A DNA stretch of 41,288 nt from an uncultured Porphyromonadaceae bacterium (GCA_900547825.1 URII01000016.1:1-41288), one strand, 5' to 3'. Counted from the first letter of the stretch, positions 8,706 to 17,396 are shown. Numbers and translations are program-made. The notes: a model not told the origin generated them from the sequence alone.

Positions 8706-9152
8706 TCAGTATTCGAGAATTTCGAGAAGCCCCTCCACGGCCAGATCGTAGCTGAAAAGCCCGAATCCGGCTATTACGGCACGGGTGGCCGCGCCGGTGA
8801 TGGAATGGCGGCGGATCTCCTCCCGGGCATGGATGTTGGATATATGCACCTCCACCGCCGGCAGGCTAACGGCACGCAGGGCGTCGGCAATAGCGAGGGA
8901 TGTGTGGCTGTAGGCTCCGGGGTTGATGACAATGCCGTCGGTCTCGCCGCCGGCCATGGCGCCGTGTATCATGTCGATAAGCTCGCCCTCGTGGTTGGAC
9001 TGGGCGAAGTTGATCTCCACCCTGTCGTTGAGACGGGCCCGGAGGCCGCGCAGATACTGGTCGAGACTCTCGCATCCGTAGATCTCAGGTTCCCTGACAC
9101 CCACGAGGTTAAGCGACGGGCCGTTGAGGATAAGTATGGTTTTCATCTTCAA
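8706..9152 (-). CDS. aroQ: Type II 3-dehydroquinate dehydratase
   Basis: 148 aa enzyme of the shikimate pathway, dehydrating 3-dehydroquinate to 3-dehydroshikimate. Signature residues are visible: LNGPSLNLVGVREPEIYG (catalytic Tyr in EIYG), the NPGAYSHTS loop, and EVHISNIHAREEIRRHS with the catalytic His. Family length is about 145-150 aa. An alternative start at the third codon (MKMKT) is possible. The next gene on the strand is the O-methyltransferase, 4 bases away. Confidence 0.97.
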   Translation of the reverse strand: MKMKTILILNGPSLNLVGVREPEIYGCESLDQYLRGLRARLNDRVEINFAQSNHEGELIDMIHGAMAGGETDGIVINPGAYSHTSLAIADALRAVSLPAVEVHISNIHAREEIRRHSITGAATRAVIAGFGLFSYDLAVEGLLEILEY

Positions 9153-9245
9153 AAATCAGGATTGAAATGACAGATCCCCGGGGCGGACGGGTGCGTCGGC
9201 TCCGGGGACCGGTGTATAGGGTTTCAGGGCGCGGACGCCCGTGGA

Positions 9246-9812
9246 TTATTTGCGGTTGAACTTCACTTCGGTCTGGTCGTCCTTGACAGTGAGCACTGTG
9301 CCCTCAAGGTCGGCGTTCTTGAATGTGAGTTTCTTGAGGCCGGAAAGAATCTGGGGCACCATCTGTTCGTTGATCATGCCGCCGATCTGATTCTTGACCT
9401 CATCGGAAGTGGTGCCCATGAGGGTGAACACCATGTCGGGAACTTCAAGAGTAATATCGTCGGGGGTAGTGCCGGCTTTCACAGTGGCCGGATCAAGGCT
9501 GATCTCTATCGTGCCGTCCTTCAGAATCCATTTTCCTGAGCCGGATACATTGATTTTGACGTCGGCATGGCCCATCGACTGGAGATTGAGGTTTTTGAGC
9601 TGTGCCACCTCTTTGAACTCGCAGGAGCCTTCGGTGCCTTCAACGGTTCCGAAATCAATGTCGTACTGATCCGTCATAACCGATTCGTCGGGCATGGTCA
9701 TGGATACTTCCTCGCTCAGCCATGAGCCTGAAAGGGCGGTGGGTGCTGCGGCAAAAGCTGAGGCCGCGAAAGCGAAAGCGCATGCAAGCGCTGAAACTAT
9801 TCTCTTGTTCAT
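9246..9812 (-). CDS. Exported protein of unknown function (188 aa), lipid-binding-like beta protein
   Basis: I do not recognise a named family with certainty. The signal peptide MNKRIVSALACAFAFAASAFA ends at an AFAAAP cleavage site. The mature chain starts LSGSWLSEEVSMTM, reminiscent of lipocalin-like Bacteroidetes proteins that open with a GxW motif, and continues with alternating beta strands (ADVKINVSGSGKWILKDGTIEISLD). It ends in strands KKLTFKNADLEGTVLTVKDDQTEVKF. Probably periplasmic. A 40-base AT-rich gap separates it from the next gene upstream on the same strand, so the two may share a transcript. Confidence 0.75.
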   Translation of the reverse strand: MNKRIVSALACAFAFAASAFAAAPTALSGSWLSEEVSMTMPDESVMTDQYDIDFGTVEGTEGSCEFKEVAQLKNLNLQSMGHADVKINVSGSGKWILKDGTIEISLDPATVKAGTTPDDITLEVPDMVFTLMGTTSDEVKNQIGGMINEQMVPQILSGLKKLTFKNADLEGTVLTVKDDQTEVKFNRK

Positions 9813-9852
9813 GAAATTAAAAATATAAATGTTTTTCTTACTTATTCAATTG

Positions 9853-10374
9853 TCAGTCCGTGCATTGCGCATGGGTCAGATACCACAGGCCGTTGATGCG
9901 CTCGAAGCCGAGAATATATTCGGTGCGCTCGCCGCTGGTCTCCTCCACAGAGTAAAAGCCCACAATGTTGGGTGCCACGGCATAATATGTGGCCCAGCGC
10001 ACGGAATTGTAGGTGCGGCGCAGCTGCACGGGAGCCACCTTGCCCGAGAAGCGCTTCAGATTGGCTTTCAGGTCGGCAAGCTTGGCCTCCTCGCTGTCGC
10101 CGGGGATGGCGGAGTGCATTCCGAGGGGGTTAAGACGTTCCTGACGAAATTTCTTGTCCTTGTTGAACTTGGCTATAAACTGGCTGAACGGCTCGTCACC
10201 CTGGTTGCAGGGCGACTCCGGATTGCGAACCACAGCGCAGTCGCCGGCATCGAACTGTTCGGGCTGCTGACGCACGAACGAACTGTTGCTGTTGATCCTC
10301 AGCCGGGGCGATTCGGCAAGGCTTATTGCGGTGCCGGCTATTATCATTGCCAGCATAATCAATATTTTTCTCAT
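9853..10374 (-). CDS. Exported protein of unknown function (173 aa), possibly DUF4348-like
   Basis: Start chosen at 10374 (MRKILIMLAMIIAGTAISLA), a clear signal peptide preceded by a candidate promoter. The open frame extends to 10548, but that part overlaps the MFS gene and is rejected. Mature residues include FSQFIAKFNKDKKFRQERLN, a helical segment that recalls, from memory only, the DUF4348 proteins of Bacteroides. It is followed by beta-rich sequence ending in FERINGLWYLTHAQCTD, like the NTF2/SnoaL-type endings of small periplasmic proteins. Function unknown. Confidence 0.75.
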   Translation of the reverse strand: MRKILIMLAMIIAGTAISLAESPRLRINSNSSFVRQQPEQFDAGDCAVVRNPESPCNQGDEPFSQFIAKFNKDKKFRQERLNPLGMHSAIPGDSEEAKLADLKANLKRFSGKVAPVQLRRTYNSVRWATYYAVAPNIVGFYSVEETSGERTEYILGFERINGLWYLTHAQCTD

Positions 10375-10393
10375 ATAGAACAACTTTTGAGTG

Positions 10394-10401
10394 CAAATAT
10401 A
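10394..10401 (-). promoter_or_regulatory. Candidate -7 element upstream of the 173-aa exported protein
   Basis: Minus-strand TATATTTG, a match to TAnnTTTG, 20 bases upstream of the start at 10374. It lies between the MFS stop and this gene and supports the shorter start. No clear -33 box. Confidence 0.45.
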
Positions 10402-10432
10402 GGGATTTTTACGAAACGGCATGTAATCCACA

Positions 10433-12241
10433 TCATTCCATGCCGTCAAATTCCGTTTCGGCGTCCTGTTTCTTCTTGTTGGGAAGCTCAAGACCGTAAT
10501 GCTTGCGGGCGTCGATGGCTTTAAGCCAGAGGCCGAACAGGAGGGCAAGCACTCCGAGGGTGGCGAACACGAGCATCGGGGCGGTGTAGTTGTAGCTCAG
10601 AGGATTGTTGACGCCCGGATTCGTGGCCATAAGCACACCGCCTATGATCATGGGGAATGCGTAAAGACCTATATTCTGGATCCAGAAAATCACGGCGTAG
10701 GCCGATCCGAGAAGCTTTCCGTCGACCAGTTTGGGAACGGAAGGCCACAGCGACGCCGGAACGAGCGAGAACGAAATGCCGAGCAGTATGATGGCGAGGA
10801 ATGCCACCACTATGCCCACGGCACCAGTGCGGGCATTCACCTGCTTGACCTCGAGAGTGAAATCGGATTCAATGCCGAGGGCCTGCTTGTAGTCGACCTG
10901 CGAATTTTTGTCGCTCAACAGCCCTACAAGACGTTCGGCGCTCTTCTCGCGCGAAGTCTGCGAGGCGCTTTCAAACGCGGCGCGGGGGTTGAATGTGACG
11001 GAGGAGCCGACAGGAGTGCCGACAATGGCCGCACGGATAGCCTCATTTTCAAGATGCTCGGGGCTGAACACCACATCCACCACGATAGGCTGTCCGTTGT
11101 CAGTGATCTCGGAGAGTGTGCCTGTTATTATGGCGTCGGAGGTCACTGCGGAGAGCTGCTCGCCACGGAGAGCCGGAAGGCCGAGGGCGAATGTGAGGTG
11201 ACACACGATCATGAGCAGCGCACCGAAAATAAGCATAGTGGCGCCTTTGCCCTTATTGTCGAGGAAGTTGCCGAGAAACGGAGTGACCGCCGCAGCCCCG
11301 AGGGGGAACACCGAGAAAATCAGCGCAGCGGACTCAACCGAAATGCCAAGCACACACTGGAGCATGTTGGCGGCATATTTCTGGAAGGGGAAAATGGCTG
11401 AGTAATAGAGCACGCAGAGCAGAGCCACGATCCAGAACACCTTGGAGGAGAATATGTAGCGGAGATCGCTGAATTTGAAAGGATCGTCCTTCTCCTCGGT
11501 GTTGCCGATCTGCTTTTCAAGCTTGCGGTCCATGAACGCATATACGATAAAGCTCATAAGGCCGATAAGCAGCAGAAGCACAGCAAAGCCCACGGAGCGC
11601 TCCACTTTGATGGTGTCGCCCACGGTGGCCATAAGCGGCGAACCGATGAACACCACAAACACACCCACGCGCGCAAGGGCCATCTCAAGCCCCATGGCGA
11701 GAGCCATCTCCTTGCCGGCGAACCATTTCACAATGCCGCGCGACACGGTTATGCCGGCCATTTCCACGCCGCAGCCGAAAATCATGAAGCCTATGGCCGA
11801 GAGCTTGGCGCTGGCAGGCATTCCGGCAAAGAATGGCGTGACGTTCCACCACTCGCGGGGAAGATTGAGGCTGTCGTTGACAAAGCTGTAAAGCGACGAT
11901 CCGGCGAAACTGCCGGTCAGCGCGTAATAGTTGATGAATGCGCCGGCAAGCATCACGCTGCCCGAAAGTATGGCCGTGAAGCGGACCCCCATCTTGTCGA
12001 GGATCACCCCGGCGAAGATCAGGAAGAAGATAAACACATTGAGGAAAGTCTCGGACGCAGCGAAATTGCCGTAGGTGCCGGGATCCCAGCCTTTTGTAAC
12101 CTGCAAGGCCGATTGCAGGGGCGAGAGCACGTCCATGAATATGTAGCCGAAAAACATGGCTGCGGCCAGAAGGCCGAGGGCTGTCCAGCGGGCCCAGGGT
12201 TTGTCACTCAGGTTGGTGACTGCAAGATGGGTTGATGTCAT
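10433..12241 (-). CDS. MFS transporter with inserted periplasmic FKBP/trigger-factor-like domain
   Basis: 602 aa, against about 400-450 for ordinary MFS carriers. Twelve membrane helices can be placed: six at about 18-38, 60-81, 88-108, 148-172, 178-208 and 217-236, three more at 268-293, 302-325 and 333-358, then 473-497, 511-539 and 554-574. MFS cytoplasmic motif A-like turns (LDKMGVR at 81-87; LDNKGKG at 327-333) set the topology with the N-terminus inside. Residues 359-472, between helices 9 and 10 and so facing the periplasm, form a soluble insert whose pattern (EITDNGQPI, IVGTPVGSSVTFNPRAAF, then SDFTLEVKQV) resembles the FKBP domain of Bacteroidetes trigger factor. The substrate is unknown; the helix sequences somewhat resemble MFSD1-like carriers. 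Confidence 0.88.
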   Translation of the reverse strand: MTSTHLAVTNLSDKPWARWTALGLLAAAMFFGYIFMDVLSPLQSALQVTKGWDPGTYGNFAASETFLNVFIFFLIFAGVILDKMGVRFTAILSGSVMLAGAFINYYALTGSFAGSSLYSFVNDSLNLPREWWNVTPFFAGMPASAKLSAIGFMIFGCGVEMAGITVSRGIVKWFAGKEMALAMGLEMALARVGVFVVFIGSPLMATVGDTIKVERSVGFAVLLLLIGLMSFIVYAFMDRKLEKQIGNTEEKDDPFKFSDLRYIFSSKVFWIVALLCVLYYSAIFPFQKYAANMLQCVLGISVESAALIFSVFPLGAAAVTPFLGNFLDNKGKGATMLIFGALLMIVCHLTFALGLPALRGEQLSAVTSDAIITGTLSEITDNGQPIVVDVVFSPEHLENEAIRAAIVGTPVGSSVTFNPRAAFESASQTSREKSAERLVGLLSDKNSQVDYKQALGIESDFTLEVKQVNARTGAVGIVVAFLAIILLGISFSLVPASLWPSVPKLVDGKLLGSAYAVIFWIQNIGLYAFPMIIGGVLMATNPGVNNPLSYNYTAPMLVFATLGVLALLFGLWLKAIDARKHYGLELPNKKKQDAETEFDGME

Positions 12242-12378
12242 ATGACCGGATTAAGTATGGATTATGTGTTGTTAAAATATTCACCGGAGAGTATCAACCA
12301 CAAAAATACTGATTTTCCCGAACAAACCGGAAAAAATTCGTAAATTCGTGTCATAAAACCAATAATTCCATCCATCGC

Positions 12379-13530
12379 ATGACTGTTACCCGTACCCCCT
12401 ATACGCTCGACCGCGTGGTGAGGCTCGTGATCACAGTGCTCCTCGTGTTGGGAGCCTTATGGCTCGTCAACAGGCTCAAGACGGTGCTTCTGCCGTTCTG
12501 TGTGGCTGTGCTCATCTCCTACATTCTGGAACCGTTTGTGCAATACAACCGCCGGTTGCTGCACCTCAAGGGACGCATAACGGCAATATTCGTCACGCTG
12601 TTCGAAACGGTGTTCATACTCGGCGTGCTCTGCATGTTCTTCATTCCGCAGTTAGTTGACGAATGCCGGCAGATGGGGGCCATGCTGCGCAACTATGCCG
12701 TGGCGGAGCTCAACATACCGTATCTGCCCGAGGCCATACACCGGTTCATCCGCCGCTACATCGACTTCAACGCCATATCCGACATGCTCACCAAGCGCGA
12801 ATGGATGTCGGTGATAGAGGAAGCGCTCAACACATCGTGGAGCATAATCTCGGTGAGCTGGAGTGTGATATTGGGCATTCTGAACTGGTTCATAGTGATT
12901 CTGTATGTGATATTCATAATGATCGACTATGACCGCATATCACGTGGCTTCAGGTGGATGGTGCCCCCGAAATGGCGCCAGAGCGTGTACCGCATCGGCA
13001 ACGACATAAAGGACAGCATGAACCATTATTTTCGCGGACAGGCCTTGGTGGCGTTTATTGTAGGGGTGCTGTTCAGCATCGGTTTCCTCATAATAGGGCT
13101 TCCGCTGGCTGTTCCGCTGGGCCTGTTCATAGGGCTGCTCAACATGGTGCCCTACCTGCAGTTCGTGTCGGCGCTGCCCATGACGGTGCTGTGCCTTGTC
13201 TACGCAGCCGGCACGGGCACCGGCTTCTGGACTATATTCGGCGAGAGCATAGCGGTGTATGCCGTGGTGCAGGCCATACAGGACCTCTATCTTGTGCCGC
13301 GCATCATGGGCAAGGCCATGGGGCTGAACCCGGCCATAATACTGCTGTCGCTCTCGGTGTGGGGTTCGCTATTAGGGTTCCTGGGGCTGATAATAGCCCT
13401 GCCGCTGACAACCCTGCTAATAGCCTATTACAACCGCTATGTCATAGACCGCGAGGAGGGAGCGACCCCCTTGGAACGCCGCCGGGCGCTGCATAATGCC
13501 GAAAACATAGAACACAAACCGATAGAATGA
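12379..13530 (+). CDS. AI-2E family (PerM/TqsA-like) permease
   Basis: 383 aa inner-membrane protein of the AI-2E/UPF0118 family, whose members export autoinducer-2 or exchange ions; the actual substrate here is unknown. Two N-terminal membrane helices (VVRLVITVLLVLGALWLV; VLLPFCVAVLISYILEPF) and a third (ITAIFVTLFETVFILGVLCMFF) precede an amphipathic soluble stretch (about 95-160). A helix bundle follows, with the typical GQALVAFIVGVLFSIGFLIIGLP and FIGLLNMVPYLQF motifs and the conserved late PRIMGKAMGLNPAIILLSL. It overlaps mltG by 4 bases (ATGA), so the two are translationally coupled. Confidence 0.93.
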   Translation: MTVTRTPYTLDRVVRLVITVLLVLGALWLVNRLKTVLLPFCVAVLISYILEPFVQYNRRLLHLKGRITAIFVTLFETVFILGVLCMFFIPQLVDECRQMGAMLRNYAVAELNIPYLPEAIHRFIRRYIDFNAISDMLTKREWMSVIEEALNTSWSIISVSWSVILGILNWFIVILYVIFIMIDYDRISRGFRWMVPPKWRQSVYRIGNDIKDSMNHYFRGQALVAFIVGVLFSIGFLIIGLPLAVPLGLFIGLLNMVPYLQFVSALPMTVLCLVYAAGTGTGFWTIFGESIAVYAVVQAIQDLYLVPRIMGKAMGLNPAIILLSLSVWGSLLGFLGLIIALPLTTLLIAYYNRYVIDREEGATPLERRRALHNAENIEHKPIE

Positions 13531-14576
13531 GCGCGAAAACCGTAAAGAAACGCAAGAGAAAGCCGAAGAAGAAGTCGCGCGGCCTTACACCAGTGGTGGT
13601 GGCCGCGGTGCTGCTCGGCATGGCGGGAGTGCTGTGGCTGCTCGGCGTACAGCCTTATTTAGGCCATGAGACATGGATAAGGATACCGCGCGGCTCGTCG
13701 GCCGAGGCTATACGCGATTCGATGCGTTCCGGGTTAGGGTCGTCGATGGGAAACCGCGTGTATATGCTGTGGCGCATGCAGGGGGGCGACGCCGAGTCCA
13801 CACACGGAGCCTACCGCATGGAACGCGGCACATTGGCCCTGGTGATGTCGCACCGGATAGCCCGCGGCATGCAAACGCCTGTAAACGCCTCGTTCAACAA
13901 CGCCCGCACACTCGGCCAGATGGCCGGAAAACTCACCCGGCAGCTTGACTGCTCCGGCGAAGAGTTGGTGGAAGGTGCTGTAAAGATGCTTGCCGACAGC
14001 GGATTCACCCGCGAGCAGGTGCCGGCGGTGTTCATCCCCGACAAATACGAATTTTACTGGGACGCAACTCCGGAAGCCATAACATCCCGGATGCTCAGGA
14101 CCTATCGCCGGTTCTGGAACGGGGAGCGCACGGCCAAGGTTCGGGAACTGGGAATAACGCCTATAGAGGCCGTGACGATAGCCTCGATAGTGGAGGAGGA
14201 AACAGGAAAACGCGACGAGCGGCCCAAGGTGGCCCGCCTGTATCTGAACCGGCTCCACCGCGGCATGAAGCTCCAGGCCGACCCCACGGTGAAGTTCGCC
14301 ACAGGTGATTTCAGCCTGCGCCGCATAACGGGGGCACATTTAAGCGTAGAGTCGCCCTACAACACCTACCGTGTGGCGGGACTGCCTCCCGGCCCTATCA
14401 GAATGCCGGAAGCGGCCACGGTGGACGCGGTGCTTGACGCCCCGGAGCATCCTTATATCTATATGTGCGCGCGCGAGGACTTTTCGGGCTACCACAATTT
14501 CGCCACGGACTATGCCACCCACATGGCCAACGCGCGCCGCTACCAGGCCGAGCTTAACCGCCGCGGCATAAAGTAA
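13527..14576 (+). CDS. mltG: Endolytic murein transglycosylase MltG
   Basis: 349 aa. Anchored in the inner membrane by one helix (TPVVVAAVLLGMAGVLWLLG, 21-40) after a very basic cytoplasmic tail of Lys/Arg (residues 4-18). Cleaves nascent glycan strands and so sets chain length. The YceG catalytic signature is ASIVEEETGKRDERPKVA (219-236), with E223 aligned to the catalytic Glu of E. coli MltG, then NRLHRGMKLQADPTV, SPYNTYR and LPPGPI downstream. Length is normal. The gene is translationally coupled to the upstream permease; 28 bases later an AT-rich toxin-antitoxin operon starts with its own promoter. Confidence 0.96.
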   Translation: MSAKTVKKRKRKPKKKSRGLTPVVVAAVLLGMAGVLWLLGVQPYLGHETWIRIPRGSSAEAIRDSMRSGLGSSMGNRVYMLWRMQGGDAESTHGAYRMERGTLALVMSHRIARGMQTPVNASFNNARTLGQMAGKLTRQLDCSGEELVEGAVKMLADSGFTREQVPAVFIPDKYEFYWDATPEAITSRMLRTYRRFWNGERTAKVRELGITPIEAVTIASIVEEETGKRDERPKVARLYLNRLHRGMKLQADPTVKFATGDFSLRRITGAHLSVESPYNTYRVAGLPPGPIRMPEAATVDAVLDAPEHPYIYMCAREDFSGYHNFATDYATHMANARRYQAELNRRGIK

Positions 14577-14587
14577 TATTATTTCGT

Positions 14588-14606
14588 TATATTTGTAAGC
14601 AAATAT
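14588..14606 (+). promoter_or_regulatory. Promoter -7 box with overlapping dyad at the toxin-antitoxin operon
   Basis: TATATTTG (14588-14595) matches TAnnTTTG and ends 9 bases before the antitoxin ATG, implying an almost leaderless message. The dyad ATATTTG-taag-CAAATAT (14589-14606) is perfect and covers both the -7 box and the first two bases of the start codon, an expected place for autoregulation. No -33 TTTG is visible at the usual spacing. Confidence 0.5.
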
Positions 14607-14916
14607 GATCAGTGACAGAATTAAAAATATGATTCCTAAGATTCAGGAATTTATGAGCGGTCAGCCAATCAAAAAAGCTTGGCTGTTCGGCTCATGTTCC
14701 CGAGGAGAAGAGAATAGCGACAGCGATATTGACATTCTTGTCGACTATGACAATTCAAACGGACTGGTATCTCTCTTCAAAATGGGAAGAATATTGATGG
14801 ATCTTACCGATTTGCTCGGATGCAAAGTTGATCTGGTTGAAAGCCGCGGGCTTATGGAATTTGCCCGCAAAAGTGTAGAACGCGACAAAATTCTTATTTA
14901 TGAGAGACCCGCATAA
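14605..14916 (+). CDS. mntA: MntA-type minimal nucleotidyltransferase antitoxin
   Basis: 103 aa. The nucleotidyltransferase signature is GSCSRGEENSDSDIDILVD (29-47), with the GS pair and the catalytic D41/D43 present. Members of this family are the antitoxin half of type VII HEPN/MNT systems and AMPylate the partner toxin on a Tyr (known for MntA-HepT of Shewanella). The gene overlaps the next by 17 bases, the usual arrangement. Base composition is clearly more AT-rich than the flanking mltG and acyl-CoA ligase genes, suggesting horizontal acquisition. Confidence 0.9.
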   Translation: MISDRIKNMIPKIQEFMSGQPIKKAWLFGSCSRGEENSDSDIDILVDYDNSNGLVSLFKMGRILMDLTDLLGCKVDLVESRGLMEFARKSVERDKILIYERPA

Positions 14917-15253
14917 AGACTCCGGCCGGATTACGCACATGCTGGATATGGTGCATCTTCTTGAAGATGCAGCCACCAAGCACACCTTGACAGAAATCCA
15001 ATCTGACAGGATTCTTTTTTATGGCCTCTCCAAAATGGTGGAAATAATAGGAGCAGCGGCCTATATGACTACAAAAGAATTCAAAGCGAGTCATCCACAA
15101 CTACCGTGGCGGGAAATAGAGGGAATGCGTCATATACTGGTACATGGTTATTACACAATAAGTGCCGAGGTATTATGGGACGTCATCCTAAATGACATTC
15201 CATCCATGAAACCGGTTCTCACGGCCTATCTTACAGAGCTCTCCGTCCACTGA
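14900..15253 (+). CDS. hepT: HepT-type HEPN ribonuclease toxin (DUF86)
   Basis: 117 aa all-helical HEPN protein. The RX4HXY active-site motif is seen as RHILVHGYY (R77, H82, Y84); in characterised pairs the Tyr is the residue modified by the antitoxin and Arg/His form the RNase site. The family's typical stretch around the motif (EIEGMRHILVHGYY, then EVLWDVI) is intact, so the toxin should be active. Start ATG at 14900 lies inside the antitoxin gene. AT-rich like its partner. Confidence 0.9.
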   Translation: MRDPHKDSGRITHMLDMVHLLEDAATKHTLTEIQSDRILFYGLSKMVEIIGAAAYMTTKEFKASHPQLPWREIEGMRHILVHGYYTISAEVLWDVILNDIPSMKPVLTAYLTELSVH

Positions 15254-15324
15254 AACGCATATTTGCAGTATAAGGCCGAGCTATTAAGCACTTTCTCCAC
15301 CGATTTTCCCGAAGCAATCGAGGA

Positions 15325-17136
15325 TCAGTCGCGGTACATGGCGTCGATGAGGTCGGCGTAGCGGGTGTTGATGACGGAGCGGCGGATCTTGAGGGTGTTG
15401 GTGAGTTCGCCGGCTTCCATGGAGAAGGGGGCTGCCAGGAGGGTAAAACGCTTGATTTTCTCGTAGGATGCGAGGCCCTGCTCGAGCGACTCTATACGCC
15501 GGGCCACGAGCTGCTTGACGCGGTCGGCCGTGGCCAATTCGGAAGGCGACTTGGCGTGTATGCCATGCTCGGCGGCATAACGTGCCAGAGCGTCATAGTC
15601 GGGATAGATGAGGGCCGAGACAAATTTACGCTTGTCGCCTATCACGGCTATCTGCTCGATGAGAGGATCCTTGGCAAGACGGCTCTCGATGGCCTGCGGG
15701 GCTATGTATTTGCCGTTGGAGGTCTTGAAAAGATCCTTGATGCGTTCGGTGAGGAACAGATTGCCGGCATCGTCGATGAATCCGGCGTCGCCGGTATGGA
15801 GCCAGCCGTCGGGGGTAAGGGCCTGGGCCGTGGCGTCGGGCTTGTTGTAGTAGCCGCGCATCACCGTGGGGCCTTTTACCATGATCTCGCCACCTTTACC
15901 TATCTTCACGTCAAGGCCGGGAAGCACGGTACCCACAGATCCGAACACATAATCCACATCGGGATAGCAGCTTACAGTGGCTGTTGTTTCGGAGAGTCCG
16001 TAGCCCACCACCATATTCACCCCGAGGCAATGGAAAAACTCCACTATGGCCGGATCAATGGCTGCGCCGGCGGTGGGGAACAATGTGCCGCGTTCCACTC
16101 CCATAACCCGTTTTACGGGTGTGATGATGAGCCTTTCGTACAACCGGTATTTCCACTGAAGCATACGGGGCACACGGAGGCCATGGCGCACATAGTAAAG
16201 GTTGCGGCGGCGTCCTACCGTGAGGGCACGGACGGCAACGGCGCGGCGCAATGGCCCGAGCTCGGCCATCTTGGTGCGTATCACTCCATAGGCTTTTTCC
16301 CAGAACCGCGGCACGGAACACATGCAGGTGGGACGCACCTCCTTGAGCGAACGCTGTATCTCGCGGGGATCATGGTTCACGTACACCCGCATTGAGAGCG
16401 ACAGACAGAAATAGGTCCATGCTTTCTCGAAGATATGTGTCATTGGGAGGAATGATATGGATGTATCCTCCTGAGTGAGATAGTCGAGGCGCTCCACGTG
16501 CATGGCTATGATTTCGTTGAAATTGGCGTGGGTAAGCACGGCTCCTTTCGGCTCGCCGGTGGTGCCTGAGGTGTATATGAGCGTGGCAACATCCTCAGTC
16601 AGTGCCTGACGGGCGCGCGACTCCACTTTTTCAGCCACCTCGGCTGGCGCATCAAGCCCACGTTTTATAAAATCATCGAACGAGAGAGTACGAACGTTCC
16701 CGGGCATAGGCGTCACTCCTCCGGCCACCACTATCAACGACAGGGAGGGGCAGTCGGCAGCTATGCGGCACACGGCCTCATACTGCTCCTCACCTCCCAC
16801 GAGAATAACCTTAGCTCCTGAATCGTTGACAATATAGCTCACCTGCTCGGGACTGGATGTGGAATATATCGACACCGTAACGGCACGGTTGCGGTAAGCG
16901 GCAAACTCCGTGACAAGGAATTCGGGCGAATTAGGACTGAACACCGCCACCTTTGCATCCGGCTCCACGCCTGCAATGGCCAGAGAGCGGGCCGCCGCAT
17001 CGACGCTCCGCTCAAATTCATCCCAATTGACGGGAATCCAGGTGCCGGAGAGGTCGTCACGATAACTGAAAGCCTCACGGCTTGCGCCCCAACGGGCTGC
17101 CTGATGACGCGGCAGAAGAGTTAAAACATTCGACAT
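15325..17136 (-). CDS. Long-chain fatty-acid--CoA ligase (AMP-forming)
   Basis: 603 aa member of the acyl-adenylate-forming superfamily, activating fatty acids with ATP and CoA for phospholipid use or degradation. Motifs: the P-loop-like LIYTSGTTGEPKGAVLTH, the central VGYGLSETTATVSCYP, the hinge DGWLHTGDAGFIDDAGNLFLTERIKDLFKTSNGKYIAPQAIE, and VERGTLFPTAGAAIDP typical of long-chain synthetases (FAA1/FadD15-like). No signal peptide. It is transcribed away from porV and appears monocistronic, with its own candidate promoter. Confidence 0.93.
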   Translation of the reverse strand: MSNVLTLLPRHQAARWGASREAFSYRDDLSGTWIPVNWDEFERSVDAAARSLAIAGVEPDAKVAVFSPNSPEFLVTEFAAYRNRAVTVSIYSTSSPEQVSYIVNDSGAKVILVGGEEQYEAVCRIAADCPSLSLIVVAGGVTPMPGNVRTLSFDDFIKRGLDAPAEVAEKVESRARQALTEDVATLIYTSGTTGEPKGAVLTHANFNEIIAMHVERLDYLTQEDTSISFLPMTHIFEKAWTYFCLSLSMRVYVNHDPREIQRSLKEVRPTCMCSVPRFWEKAYGVIRTKMAELGPLRRAVAVRALTVGRRRNLYYVRHGLRVPRMLQWKYRLYERLIITPVKRVMGVERGTLFPTAGAAIDPAIVEFFHCLGVNMVVGYGLSETTATVSCYPDVDYVFGSVGTVLPGLDVKIGKGGEIMVKGPTVMRGYYNKPDATAQALTPDGWLHTGDAGFIDDAGNLFLTERIKDLFKTSNGKYIAPQAIESRLAKDPLIEQIAVIGDKRKFVSALIYPDYDALARYAAEHGIHAKSPSELATADRVKQLVARRIESLEQGLASYEKIKRFTLLAAPFSMEAGELTNTLKIRRSVINTRYADLIDAMYRD

Positions 17137-17177
17137 ATGCTAAGGTGGAAAATGAGTCGTTTTATATAAAATTTCGG

Positions 17178-17185
17178 CAAAGGTA
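17178..17185 (-). promoter_or_regulatory. Candidate -7 element for the acyl-CoA ligase gene
   Basis: Minus-strand TACCTTTG (TAnnTTTG match) about 40 bases upstream of the start codon at 17136, in an AT-rich intergenic region shared with the porV leader. No convincing -33 box. Confidence 0.45.
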
Positions 17186-17375
17186 GGGAGATTCCCCACA
17201 ATATAAACCATTAGCGCAAAATAATTTGCAGATCCATTAACAATAATTGTGACATTACACTGATTTGCAAATAATGTGCACGGGCGCACAAACAGCAGAA
17301 AGAGACTTTTGGTTAAAAAATGCAAAAACAATGCTTTTTATTTTGGAAAACTATGTTTTATAGCAGAAAAAGCCA

Positions 17376-17383
17376 TACCTTTG
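17376..17383 (+). promoter_or_regulatory. Candidate -7 element upstream of porV
   Basis: TACCTTTG matches TAnnTTTG and predicts a start near 17390, giving a leader of about 160 bases before porV. The region 17137-17549 contains no full gene; it holds the divergent promoters, a short possible leader ORF and a terminator-like hairpin. No TTTG at 19-21 bases upstream. Confidence 0.45.
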
Positions 17384-17396
17384 CAACGTGTTTTTC

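Noticed and set aside
10375..10548. N-terminal extension of the 173-aa exported protein
   Set aside because: It would overlap the MFS gene and place the signal peptide about 58 residues inside the protein. A promoter box at 10394-10401 supports the shorter start.
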